Shown here: positions 16,738-25,938 of the stretch, piece after piece
How the letters are laid out: every line of letters starts with the position of its first letter
Position numbering within the stretch: position 1 is the stretch's first letter
Assembly: GCA_000583135.1 (NCBI GenBank)
Contig: JFBG01000055.1
Span: forward strand, 1 to 36,809
Source: Thioalkalivibrio sp. HK1
GTDB taxonomy: Bacteria > Pseudomonadota > Gammaproteobacteria > HK1
Direction of reading: 5' to 3'
DNA length: 36,809 bases
Notes under the pieces: generated by a model
What the model was told of the DNA's origin: nothing
The model's database searches: none
The model's input: the letters and a program-made list of their open reading frames with translations, nothing else
Made by a program: the position numbers and the translations under genes

Positions 16738-17334
16738 GTGAACTCGAGAGTCGATCATCCCCCCGCCGCTCCTTCGCCCGCATCGAGGCGCTTTTCGCGC
16801 TGGCTCTACCCGTTGCCGGTGCTTTTATTTGCCTTGATCGCGCTATCGCTCTATCTCGGTTTGAAGCGCGATCCCACCTTGGTGCCCTCGCCCTTGGTCG
16901 GCAAAACGGTGCCCGAATTCGATTTGGCTCCGGTACAAGGCCGCAATCTCGGGTTGTCCTCGCAAGATCTGAAAGAAGCGCCTTCTCTGGTCAATATCTT
17001 CGCCTCGTGGTGCGTGGCCTGCCGACACGAGCACCCCTTGCTCCTCGACCTCGATCGCGCCGGGACCATAGCGATCCACGGTATCAACTACAAGGATGAC
17101 CCTCAGGCGGCGAGTCGATGGCTTGACGATTTGGGCGATCCCTACACCCGCACCGGTGTGGACGCCGAAGGTCGCATCGGTTTGGAATGGGGCGTTTACG
17201 GTGTCCCCGAGACTTTTTTGGTGGATGCGAAGGGTCGAATCGTCTACAAGCACATAGGCCCTTTGACCCGACAGGATATCGACGGCATCCTCCTGCCGTT
17301 GATACGAGCGCTCGATACACCCTCCGGCGGCTGA
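16738..17334 (+). CDS. ccmG: Thiol:disulfide interchange protein CcmG/DsbE
   Basis: A 198-residue membrane-anchored thioredoxin. One N-terminal helix (residues 23-41) anchors it with the catalytic domain in the periplasm. PSPLVGKTVPEFDL (50-63) is the typical CcmG entry segment, WCVAC (91-95) is the redox-active pair followed by RHEHP, and YGVPETFLVD carries the cis-proline loop. CcmG reduces apocytochrome c or CcmH disulfides so that haem can be attached. It is unusual here in standing alone: none of ccmA-F or ccmH is in view. The start is GTG at 16738. The downstream partner is a Tat-exported Rieske-like protein, so both products act outside the cytoplasm. Confidence 0.9.
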   Translation: MNSRVDHPPAAPSPASRRFSRWLYPLPVLLFALIALSLYLGLKRDPTLVPSPLVGKTVPEFDLAPVQGRNLGLSSQDLKEAPSLVNIFASWCVACRHEHPLLLDLDRAGTIAIHGINYKDDPQAASRWLDDLGDPYTRTGVDAEGRIGLEWGVYGVPETFLVDAKGRIVYKHIGPLTRQDIDGILLPLIRALDTPSGG

Positions 17335-17379
17335 GAAAGCCTTGAACCCTCGCCCGCCGATCGTCTCTTCTTAATCATC

Positions 17380-18129
17380 ATGTCCGGTAAGGTCAAAAGA
17401 AGGCGCTTCGTCGGGCTGTGCGGCACGGCGGCGTTGACGACGGTGGCCAATCCGGCCTTGCTGGCCGCCGCTGCCGCCGAAGGGGGGAAGGTCCGCTTCT
17501 ACGAGCGAAGTCGTCTCGTCGATGCCAAGGGAGAGCCGATCAGCGAGTCGAGAATCGAGCGCGGTCGAAGCCATATCTTTCATTATCCCTACGCAAGCAC
17601 TCCTTGTTTTTTGCTCAAACTGGATCGACCGGCACCCGAATCGATCGATCTCGTCACCGAAGACGGAACCCCCTATCGCTGGCCGGGCGGGGTGGGCAAG
17701 GATCGTTCGGTGGTGGCGTTCGCGGCGATCTGCGCTCATCGGATGAGCCATCCTGCGCGTGATGTCAGTTTCATCGACTATCGTCCCGAAGCCTTGCATT
17801 TCGTCGATCGCCGAGGCACCTCGCGCGAAGAAAAGGGGTTGATCTTCTGCTGCTCCGAGCGCAGCGTCTACGATCCCGCAGGAGGGGCCAGGGTGCTCTC
17901 GGGGCCCGCTCGCCAGCCGCTGACGGCCATCGTGCTCGCCGTCGATCCCCGAAGCGGGGCGCTTGAAGCCCAAGGCACCGTAGGCGGCGAGATGTACGAT
18001 GAATTCTTCGAGCGTTTCGGCTTCCGGCTGGCGATGGAGCATGCGGGAAAGGATATCAAAAGACCCGTCGGGGCGACCTCGACGGTGATCGATATCGAGC
18101 GCTATTCGAGGGTTCGAATGCGGTGTTAG
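17380..18129 (+). CDS. Tat-exported Rieske-like [2Fe-2S] domain protein with an altered second ligand motif
   Basis: A 249-residue protein opening with a twin-arginine signal (KRRRFVGLCG, then AALTTVANPALLAAAAA). The mature part has a Rieske-like domain. The first ligand box is ICAHRMSHP (Cys118, His120). The second box is FCCSERSVYDP (157-165), followed by GGARVLSGPARQPL, which fits the basket of a Rieske site. A standard second box is Cys-x2-His; here the residue three after Cys158 is Arg161, and three after Cys157 is Glu160, so no histidine is available. In relatives I remember the box as CC(S/A)EHS, suggesting a His-to-Arg change (CAC to CGC). The cluster may be lost or differently ligated. 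Function unknown; presumably periplasmic electron transfer. It follows ccmG by 45 bp. Confidence 0.82.
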   Translation: MSGKVKRRRFVGLCGTAALTTVANPALLAAAAAEGGKVRFYERSRLVDAKGEPISESRIERGRSHIFHYPYASTPCFLLKLDRPAPESIDLVTEDGTPYRWPGGVGKDRSVVAFAAICAHRMSHPARDVSFIDYRPEALHFVDRRGTSREEKGLIFCCSERSVYDPAGGARVLSGPARQPLTAIVLAVDPRSGALEAQGTVGGEMYDEFFERFGFRLAMEHAGKDIKRPVGATSTVIDIERYSRVRMRC

Positions 18130-18159
18130 GCTCATCCGCCGAAGCCTTTGCAAGATCCG

Positions 18160-18618
18160 ATGAACGACAAGACCGACACCGAGGAAAAGCCTCTCGTTCG
18201 CATCGAAGGCCTCGATCACATCGTCCTTAGATGCGCTCGATTGGAAGCGACGATGGCCTTTTATATCGATGTTTTGGGTTGCACCTTAGAAAGGAGCGTG
18301 CTTGAATCGGATCTTTGGCAGCTCCGCGCCGGGGGCTCTTTGATCGATCTCGTTCCCGTCGGGAGCGCCCTTGCCGGGCCGAAAGCCCCCGACCCCGATC
18401 GGGCCAATATCGCCCATTTCTGTTTGAGGATCGATCGGCCGAATTGGGAGGATCTCGAGGCCGGTCTCGCATCTCAAGGAATCGCCCTTATCGGTCCGCC
18501 CGCAATCCGCTATGGCGCTCAAGGATTCGGCCGATCGGTCTATCTTGCGGATCCCGAAGGGAATATCGTCGAGCTCAAGGCGAATCGGACATCACTCGAT
18601 GATGAGGACCAAGGGTGA
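18160..18618 (+). CDS. VOC / glyoxalase-bleomycin resistance family protein
   Basis: A 152-residue single-module VOC protein built from two beta-alpha-beta-beta-beta units. The first begins GLDHIVLRCARLEATMAFYIDVLG, with His in the first metal position. The second begins IAHFCLRI and ends VYLADPEGNIVELKA, where His and the final Glu of NIVELK complete a possible metal site. Such proteins include lyases, dioxygenases and binding proteins; nothing here fixes the substrate. The ATG at 18160 is preferred to a TTG at 18148. The gene lies 30 bp after the Rieske-like gene on the same strand and is probably co-transcribed with it. Confidence 0.88.
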   Translation: MNDKTDTEEKPLVRIEGLDHIVLRCARLEATMAFYIDVLGCTLERSVLESDLWQLRAGGSLIDLVPVGSALAGPKAPDPDRANIAHFCLRIDRPNWEDLEAGLASQGIALIGPPAIRYGAQGFGRSVYLADPEGNIVELKANRTSLDDEDQG

Positions 18619-18714
18619 AGTTCATGCCGGCCCCTTGTTGCGATCGCAGCGCAGCCTGCTTTCGAGGGACAGCATTGCACGAGAACCGCTTTCATCTGCT
18701 ACACGGATGATGGG

Positions 18715-19008
18715 ATGCTGCACGAAGGGGCATCGGGTCGTCTCGACCGACTGACGGTCGGACATCTGCAAACCAGCGAGTTGGCATCGCTCATCGACCA
18801 CCGTTGGGGGCAGATGGGTCTGTCGTGCAAGTTGCACTTCGATCAACACTCGGATCAACACTTCACGGTGCAGGTGATGACTCGCACCGGGGCGGCGGGG
18901 CGTTGGTCAACAACAGCCGCTACCGGCATCTTGGAGAATTGGCAGCCGAATAGGGAGTGTCGGATAAACCGACGATCTTCGAAGCGAACCCGAACCATCG
19001 CCCTATAA
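18715..19008 (+). CDS. Hypothetical 97-residue protein immediately before a strong terminator
   Basis: I do not recognise this ORF. It starts at ATG 18715, is in the same frame as the preceding VOC gene, and the frame is open all the way back to the VOC stop. The product has a helix-like start (HLQTSELASLIDHRWG), then a strand-like stretch with a small DQHSDQHF repeat produced by a 12-bp tandem duplication, and a basic tail ending RTRTIAL. Its TAA is eight bases before a 13-bp-stem terminator, the main reason to consider it expressed. The upstream GATGATGGG could bind ribosomes weakly. Alternatively the transcript ending here is an untranslated RNA or the tail of the VOC operon. Confidence 0.35.
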   Translation: MLHEGASGRLDRLTVGHLQTSELASLIDHRWGQMGLSCKLHFDQHSDQHFTVQVMTRTGAAGRWSTTAATGILENWQPNRECRINRRSSKRTRTIAL

Positions 19009-19016
19009 AGATTCGC

Positions 19017-19053
19017 AGGCGGCTTTCTTGCCAAAAGAAAGCCGCCTTTTTTT
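19017..19053 (+). terminator. Rho-independent terminator
   Basis: aggcggctttctt (19017-19029) pairs perfectly with aagaaagccgcct (19035-19047) around a five-base loop and runs into seven T residues. It should stop transcription from the ccmG/Rieske/VOC side before the ankyrin gene. Confidence 0.93.
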
Positions 19054-19408
19054 ATGCCCCGCCGACGATGAGACGGTGGAGTCATGCGTTTTATGACGAG
19101 TGATGGAATATGAAAAGAAAGGAATGGATATCGCGCACCGTATCGATTGCGGGGTCGATCTGCAATTATGATTATGATTATGGTGAAATCACTGACGGAT
19201 GTATCACCGCGCTGGCCGATGCTCGACAAGGACAAGCGATATCGCTTCGTCCCATCGGCAAAAGCAGCCCGTATCGTCATCTCTTCCCGGGGCGTGTCGA
19301 AGATACCCGCTTCGATGCATTTCAGGTCCCGTCGGCGCCATTGTCGGGGCGCGGGCGCGGCATAGTGCAAGGCGATCAATCCGCCTTGTCCTTTCGGGGG
19401 ATCCGAAA
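19054..19408. other. Leader region before the ankyrin-repeat gene
   Basis: About 350 bp. The same frame as the ankyrin gene is open upstream to 19199, but the residues there are arginine-rich and precede a clear signal peptide, so I treat them as untranslated. A small attatg-type tandem repeat lies near 19163-19182. Confidence 0.45.
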
Positions 19409-21217
19409 ATGACTCGAATCATTGCCTTGATCGTTCTCGCCATCGCTCCTTTCGCCAATGGCAGCGAAATAACCTGCAACCTGCACGATGCCGCAAAGAA
19501 AGGAGATATCACCCTCGTGCGCAATATGCTCGATGCGGATTGCGAGGTCAACGAGGGGGACGATCATAAAAAAACTCCCTTGCACTATGCGATTTATTGG
19601 AATCGATCCGAAACCGCCCGAGTGCTGATCGATGCCGGCGTGGATATCGATACGGTTGCCGATTATGGAGAAACCGCCTTGATCACGGCGTCGACATATA
19701 GCGATTCGATGACCTCGATCGATCGATTGCGGCGCCTTTATATCATGCGAATGCTGTTGGATGCGGGAGCGAAAGTCGATATAAGGGGTGATCTCGGACG
19801 AACGGCCTTGATCGTGGCCGCGAACACCGATGATATCGCTGTCAGGATGTTGCTCGAGGCAAAGGCGGACGTCGAAGCGATAGATGAATTCGGCTATAGC
19901 GCTTTGCGCAATGCGGCGATGAACAACCATACCGCCAATGTTAGGCTATTGCTCGAGGCGGGTGCGAACGCCAAGGTGATCGACGGAAAACTCAGACCCC
20001 TCACCTTGGCGGTGGCATATTATAAAAACGATCCGACGATCATCCGGCTACTGCTCGAAGCGGGGGAGGATGTCAATGCGAAGATGTCGATTCGGGGATT
20101 CGATGATGGAGTCATCGTCGATTCGAATGATAACGAGAGGTGGACTGTCCTACACATAGCGGCGATGCAGCGCAACGACTCCATCTCCACGCTGATCGAT
20201 GCCGGAGCGGATGTGAATGCGAAAAACTCCGACGGGGATACCCCTTTGCATCTCGTTTTTTTGAAAAACGAATGGGATGTCGATGATGTGATCGATACCA
20301 TACATACCCTTATCGATGCCGGCGCCGATATCAACGCCCAAAACAATGACGGCGATACCGTATTGCATATCGCTGCGAGGAAGGGTAAAGCCGATCTGAT
20401 CCCTTTGCTCATCTCGCTCGGATCCGACGAGCGGATCAGGAACAACGCTATGCTCAGACCCGTTTCCGTCAGTAAGACTCTTGAACTCGCCATCTTGTTC
20501 AAAAACCAAGGACGCTATTGGCCGATCAAGGCTTATGCGATGGGCAATATCTCTACCGTTTCGATCGATACGAGGGCTCGGATCGGATGTCTTGACAAGA
20601 AAGAGTGCCGCGTCTTTGTCGATTGCACCGACAAGGACGGTGGTGTCATCCAAGGTTCGCTCGACAGCGATTCGTTCTATCGGAAAATCGGGACTTCGAT
20701 TCCAAGCCAAGCGACGGTTTCGTTATCGATAGGAGATATCCAAAGGCATACCTTGGCCATGCGCAACAAGGCCCTCGATTGTGCGTTGCGTAGCCAACAG
20801 AACATCGTCGCGCAGGTTTGGTCCTCGACGGATTCGGTCAATGCCAATACCACCGCCTATCGGTTGAGCGAAGCGGGCAAGGCTCGGGTTCATTTTTATG
20901 CCGGGGAGGGCAACACTCCCTATATCAATATCAGATGTATTGCGATGGATGGCAAAAAATGCACCGGTACCGAACTCAAGTGCACCGACGATGCCGGTCG
21001 GAGTCGGTCGGTGATCGAAGCGGGAACGATCGATCGCTTGAATGTCTACACCGTCTCCACCGCCCAAGGCGCCGACTATCGGATCACTAGTGGCAATAGA
21101 GGTTGGTACTCCTGCGCGATCGAGTCGGATGGCCCTTTCATGGTTCATGCGACTCAAGTCCAGGCCAAAGGGGATTCGCGCTCGAAGACCGGCACCACAT
21201 CGATCAGCATGGAGTAG
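19409..21217 (+). CDS. Exported ankyrin-repeat protein with a duplicated four-cysteine C-terminal module
   Basis: A 602-residue protein starting at ATG 19409, six bases after a GGGGGAT tract, with a signal peptide (MTRIIALIVLAIAPFANG). Residues 23-345 hold about nine ankyrin repeats, recognisable by TPLHYAI, TALITAS, TALIVAAN, SALRNAA, TVLHIAA, TPLHLVF and TVLHIAA plus recurring LLL(E/D)AGA and V/I-N-A-K/Q turns. Residues 390-582 appear to be two related beta-rich modules: Cys394, 400, 406 and 458 in the first, and Cys510, 518, 525 and 569 in the second, each with C(T)D-D/K-D/A-G after the third Cys and a QV ending. Ankyrin repeats bind proteins; the Cys modules should form disulfides outside the cytoplasm. 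Codon use is more AT-rich than in neighbours. No operon partner; target unknown. Confidence 0.85.
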   Translation: MTRIIALIVLAIAPFANGSEITCNLHDAAKKGDITLVRNMLDADCEVNEGDDHKKTPLHYAIYWNRSETARVLIDAGVDIDTVADYGETALITASTYSDSMTSIDRLRRLYIMRMLLDAGAKVDIRGDLGRTALIVAANTDDIAVRMLLEAKADVEAIDEFGYSALRNAAMNNHTANVRLLLEAGANAKVIDGKLRPLTLAVAYYKNDPTIIRLLLEAGEDVNAKMSIRGFDDGVIVDSNDNERWTVLHIAAMQRNDSISTLIDAGADVNAKNSDGDTPLHLVFLKNEWDVDDVIDTIHTLIDAGADINAQNNDGDTVLHIAARKGKADLIPLLISLGSDERIRNNAMLRPVSVSKTLELAILFKNQGRYWPIKAYAMGNISTVSIDTRARIGCLDKKECRVFVDCTDKDGGVIQGSLDSDSFYRKIGTSIPSQATVSLSIGDIQRHTLAMRNKALDCALRSQQNIVAQVWSSTDSVNANTTAYRLSEAGKARVHFYAGEGNTPYINIRCIAMDGKKCTGTELKCTDDAGRSRSVIEAGTIDRLNVYTVSTAQGADYRITSGNRGWYSCAIESDGPFMVHATQVQAKGDSRSKTGTTSISME

Positions 21218-21508
21218 ATAACAGGAACTCGTGTTCGCGTTGCATCGAAATCGCATGATCGATCGAGAATGAAGCGGGTGCTTGGGGCAGGCGGTGTTCT
21301 TGCAATCGATATTTTTCGAAGATCGATACCGAGCGTATAAAATAGGACCGGGCAGGCGACTTATCCGGTGAGCTTTACGGGGGATCGAAAAACGAAGCGG
21401 ATATAGGCTATCGATAAAGTCTTGATATTCTCTCACAGGACGTGATCGTGGCACCGGATATCGAGATCCCGTCGACTCTCGATACCGCATCGACAAGGAG
21501 AGTGATCG

Positions 21509-22606
21509 ATGTCTTCGAAGCAAGCATTTCGTATCGCGGTGATGCCCGGAGACGGAATCGGGCCCGAGGTGATGAAGGCCGGGATCGAGGTTTTGGAAGC
21601 GGCCGCCGCCGGCGATATCGTTTTCGACTACCAATGGCTCGAAGCGGGAGCCGAGGTATTTCGGCGTAGCGGGAGCGCGATGTCAAAGGAGACCTTCGAG
21701 CGGGCGAAGGCGGCCGATGCGATCCTTCTCGGGGCCATGGGTCTGCCCGATGTGCGTTATCCCGACGGTACCGAGATCACCCCGCAGCTGGATCTGCGTT
21801 TTCGTTTGGATCTCTATGCCGGGGTGCGTCCGGTCAAGGCCCTGCCCGGGGGGGCGGAGATCTTGCGTGATGTGCGTAGCGCACGGATCGATTTGGTCAT
21901 CGTGCGCGAATCCACCGAAGGCCTTTTCGCTTCGCACGGCAAGGGGGTGGTGGAGGATGACGCCATCGCCCGCGATACCATGGTCATCACTCGCGGGGTT
22001 TGCGAGCGTCTTTTCGATGCCGCTTTTCGGCTTGCGCAGCGGCGAAAGGATCAAGGCGGCAAGGGCAAGGTCACTTGCGTCGACAAGGCCAATATCTTCA
22101 GCTCGATGGCTTTTTTTCGCAAGATCTTCGACGAAAGAGCGGCCCGCTTTCCGACCATCGAATCCTCTTACTCTTATGTCGATGCCGCGGCATTGGATCT
22201 CGTCCGAAAACCGTGGGAATTCGATGTGATGGTCATGGAGAATATGTACGGGGATATCCTTTCCGATCTCACCAGCGCCTTGATCGGGGGAATGGGGATG
22301 GCGCCCTCGGCGGATATCGGGGATGAATACGGCGTTTTCCAGCCCGCCCATGGCAGCGCTCCGGATATCGCCGGTCAAGGCATCGCCAATCCGGTGGCCA
22401 TGATCCAATCGGCGGCGATGATGCTCGATTGGTTGGCGGAGCGTCGGGAATCGCCGCCGTGTGCGCAAGTCGCTCGGCGCATCGACGATGCGGTGGCGGC
22501 GATGCTGGCCAATGGCCGAGTACGATCGGTCGATCTCGGAGGGCGAGACGGCACCGAGGCCGTGACCCGAGCGATCATCGATGCCCTGCCGGAAGTGACC
22601 GGGTGA
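21509..22606 (+). CDS. Isocitrate/isopropylmalate dehydrogenase family oxidoreductase
   Basis: A 365-residue beta-decarboxylating dehydrogenase. It has the N-terminal MPGDGIGPEVM, the substrate-binding arginines in LRFRLDLYAGVRP, RESTEGLF (a substrate-specificity loop), the catalytic Lys in VDKANIF, the metal-binding aspartates in YGDILSDLTSALIGGMG, and the NAD-binding HGSAPDIAGQGIANPVAMI. The last motif suggests NAD rather than NADP. It resembles LeuB and tartrate-dehydrogenase-like branches; the RESTEGLFASHGKG loop differs from housekeeping LeuB. No leucine genes are nearby, so I leave the substrate open between 3-isopropylmalate, isocitrate, homoisocitrate and tartrate-like acids. AAGGAGA eight bases before the ATG secures the start. 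Confidence 0.9.
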   Translation: MSSKQAFRIAVMPGDGIGPEVMKAGIEVLEAAAAGDIVFDYQWLEAGAEVFRRSGSAMSKETFERAKAADAILLGAMGLPDVRYPDGTEITPQLDLRFRLDLYAGVRPVKALPGGAEILRDVRSARIDLVIVRESTEGLFASHGKGVVEDDAIARDTMVITRGVCERLFDAAFRLAQRRKDQGGKGKVTCVDKANIFSSMAFFRKIFDERAARFPTIESSYSYVDAAALDLVRKPWEFDVMVMENMYGDILSDLTSALIGGMGMAPSADIGDEYGVFQPAHGSAPDIAGQGIANPVAMIQSAAMMLDWLAERRESPPCAQVARRIDDAVAAMLANGRVRSVDLGGRDGTEAVTRAIIDALPEVTG

Positions 22607-22681
22607 TCCTCGGGTTTTGGCATTCGGCAAGAGCCCTTGGCATCGATTTTTTTTGCGACCATTGATAACGAGGAGAAAACC

Positions 22682-22864
22682 ATGTACTACGTCGAAACCC
22701 GGCTCGACGGCGAGGGGTGGCAGCATGTCCCCGGGAGCTACGAGACGGAAGAGGATGCGATCGCCCAATCGACTTTATTGCAAGCATCGAATCCGAAATT
22801 GGCGGTGCGCATCATCGACGCCGAGGCCGGCTTCCAAATCCGTCAATTCGAACCGCTCGAGTGA
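22682..22864 (+). CDS. 60-residue conserved-looking small protein of unknown function
   Basis: ATG at 22682 follows GAGGAG by seven bases, an unusually good ribosome-binding site for this window. The product is short and acidic with a regular alternation: YYVETRLDGEGWQHVPGSY, then ETEEDAIAQSTLLQAS (likely helix), then KLAVRIIDAEAGFQIRQFEP (two strands). The strand-helix-strand-strand shape suggests a small alpha/beta domain. I do not recognise a family. It lies 75 bp after the dehydrogenase gene and may share its transcript; the groE promoter is about 270 bp downstream. Confidence 0.65.
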   Translation: MYYVETRLDGEGWQHVPGSYETEEDAIAQSTLLQASNPKLAVRIIDAEAGFQIRQFEPLE

Positions 22865-23130
22865 TGCTCGATCCCGTCCCATCGATCGACATCGAAAGGT
22901 TTCGATCGCCTCCCCGATAGGTTATCTTTGGGATGCGGAGGCGATATCGAAAGCCGAAAAAGCGTCGATGGATCAATCCTCTATTCTGTAGCAAGCGGGC
23001 GGTTTCGAAGAGACCGTCCTCGTGATCGGCTTTTTTTAAGAAGTAATGGATTTGCTGCACTTTTAGTGATCATCTTGAAGAGCAGTCGATGAAATTCGGC
23101 GATTATTTGCCGAATTTTCATCTCCCGATA
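22865..23130. other. Intergenic region upstream of the groE promoter, with a possible weak terminator
   Basis: No gene is supported. gggcggtttc (22997-23006) and gagaccgtcc (23010-23019) form a ten-pair stem with two G-U pairs and a three-base loop. A T-run follows only at 23031-23037, so termination is possible but unproven. Confidence 0.4.
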
Positions 23131-23159
23131 TTGAATTCATCGATAAGTGTCCATATAAT
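23131..23159 (+). promoter_or_regulatory. Sigma-70-type promoter of groES-groEL
   Basis: A -35 TTGAAT (23131-23136), a 17-bp spacer and a perfect -10 TATAAT (23154-23159). It is about 165 bp upstream of groES, and its transcription start would fall inside the CIRCE operator that follows. No sigma-32-type promoter was obvious. Confidence 0.8.
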
Positions 23160-23185
23160 CAGCACCCGAAGGGGGAGAGTGCTAA
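23159..23185 (+). promoter_or_regulatory. CIRCE operator (HrcA binding site)
   Basis: tcagcaccc (23159-23167), a nine-base spacer, then gagtgctaa (23177-23185). The right arm matches the CIRCE consensus exactly; the left arm matches seven of nine bases. Spacing is the canonical nine. HrcA bound here would block the overlapping promoter at normal temperature and release it under heat stress. hrcA itself is not in the window. Confidence 0.88.
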
Positions 23186-23201
23186 CAATGGAACTGATAG
23201 T

Positions 23202-23233
23202 ATCGTCGATGGACCTCATCGTCGATGAACCTT
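23202..23233. repeat. 16-bp imperfect tandem duplication in the groE leader
   Basis: atcgtcgatggacctc (23202-23217) is followed directly by atcgtcgatgaacctt (23218-23233), 14 of 16 identical. It sits in the untranslated leader between CIRCE and groES. Confidence 0.75.
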
Positions 23234-23325
23234 GATTTCCATCCGATACGCTCCACTTCCTTGAAGAACCATCCATTCATTTGAATGACTGATCACGAAA
23301 TTCTTCCAATCAGGAGAGAAACTCC

Positions 23326-23613
23326 ATGAAAATCAGGCCACTGCACGATCGGGTGATCGTGGAACGCGAGGAAGAGGAGCGCACCTCGGCCGGGGGAATC
23401 GTCATTCCCGATTCCGCGACCGAAAAACCGATTCGCGGCAAGGTCAAGGCTGTCGGCAAAGGCAAGATCCTTGAAAGCGGTGATATCCGTCCGCTGGACG
23501 TGAAGGTCGGCGACCTGGTGCTCTTCGGAAAATATTCGGGCACCGAGATCAAGGTCGACGGCAAAGAGCTCCTCGTAATGCGCGAGGAAGACATCATGGG
23601 CGTCGTGGGCTGA
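23326..23613 (+). CDS. groES: Co-chaperonin GroES
   Basis: A complete 95-residue Gro[20 protein letters not shown] at the start, the mobile loop [15 protein letters not shown] (which contacts GroEL), and the C-terminal strand [15 protein letters not shown]. Seven copies cap the GroEL ring and enclose the folding substrate in the cytoplasm. AGGAGA lies upstream of the ATG. It is the first gene of the groE operon under the promoter at 23131 and CIRCE, with groEL 48 bp downstream. Confidence 0.99.
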   Translation: MKIRPLHDRVIVEREEEERTSAGGIVIPDSATEKPIRGKVKAVGKGKILESGDIRPLDVKVGDLVLFGKYSGTEIKVDGKELLVMREEDIMGVVG

Positions 23614-23643
23614 ACATCCCCCCGACTCGAACCCCCCAGTTGA

Positions 23644-25299
<1,656 letters not shown>

Positions 25300-25348
25300 T
25301 GAGGGATCTCGCTCGGGGGGTCTCGATGATCCCCGGTGCTGCCCTTCG

Positions 25349-25383
25349 ACAAAAGCCCCGCATCTTGGCGGGGCTTTTGTTTT
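25349..25383 (+). terminator. Rho-independent terminator of the groE operon
   Basis: acaaaagccccgc (25349-25361) pairs perfectly with gcggggcttttgt (25368-25380) around a six-base loop and runs into TTT. It lies 50 bp after the groEL stop. The A/T-rich ends could also serve the convergent DsrE-like gene. Confidence 0.92.
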
Positions 25384-25479
25384 GGCAAGATAAAGAGCCC
25401 TTGCTATCGAGCCCTTCGGATTCGACCGTGCCGATCGACCGTCGTTCCTAAGCGGGTCGAACGGCTATCGGCGAGGATT

Positions 25480-25938
25480 TCAAGGTCTGATATAGGAATA
25501 ACCCCGTTCTTGCAAGGCGACCAATCGCACCACTCCGGAGGGCACGATATTGACCTCATCCAAGAGATCGACATCTTTTCCGGATGCCCGGGACATGGCG
25601 CTATGGGTATTGCCGCAAGCGGAGAAGGTCAGGTTATCGATGCCCAAAGCCATCGCCTCGATGCGATCTTTCACCGGAGAGGTATCTTCTCGAAAGATAT
25701 GCAACCCCGGACCGTAGGCCACGAGTTCGATCTCGACCGTCTCGCCGATCGAATCATAGTATTTGCGAAGGTTCGCGATGTTATTCAATGCCATGTTCAT
25801 GCGTTTGGGATCGTTGTCATCCAGATGGATAGCCACTTGATGATCCGCTTTGTCTTGCGCCGTTGCCGGTCCGGCGGTCAGCAGGCAAAGGGATAGCGCG
25901 CTTAGTAAAAGCGTCAGTGTCGATATTCGATTGCTCAT
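25480..25938 (-). CDS. Exported DsrE/DsrF-like protein
   Basis: A 152-residue protein with a signal peptide (hydrophobic TLTLLLSALSLCLLTAG, cleavage likely after PATAQ). The mature domain has the DsrE-like alpha/beta pattern: HQVAIHLDDNDPKRMNMALNNIANL, VEIELVAYGPGLHIF, and DNLTFSACGNTHSAM with a single conserved-type Cys108 in the position where DsrE-family proteins carry their sulfur-handling cysteine. Cytoplasmic DsrE proteins relay sulfur; exported ones are common near sulfur-oxidation genes, but their role is unsettled. GAGGAG lies ten bases before the ATG. It stands alone and converges on the groE terminator. Confidence 0.85.
   Translation of the reverse strand: MSNRISTLTLLLSALSLCLLTAGPATAQDKADHQVAIHLDDNDPKRMNMALNNIANLRKYYDSIGETVEIELVAYGPGLHIFREDTSPVKDRIEAMALGIDNLTFSACGNTHSAMSRASGKDVDLLDEVNIVPSGVVRLVALQERGYSYIRP

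Noticed and set aside
19199..19408. N-terminal extension of the ankyrin protein to 19199
   Set aside because: A good ribosome-binding tract and a classic signal peptide begin at 19409; the upstream residues would bury the signal.
22997..23037. A second strong terminator upstream of groE
   Set aside because: The stem has two G-U pairs and the T-run is 11 bases away, so I list it only as a weak possibility within the intergenic entry.
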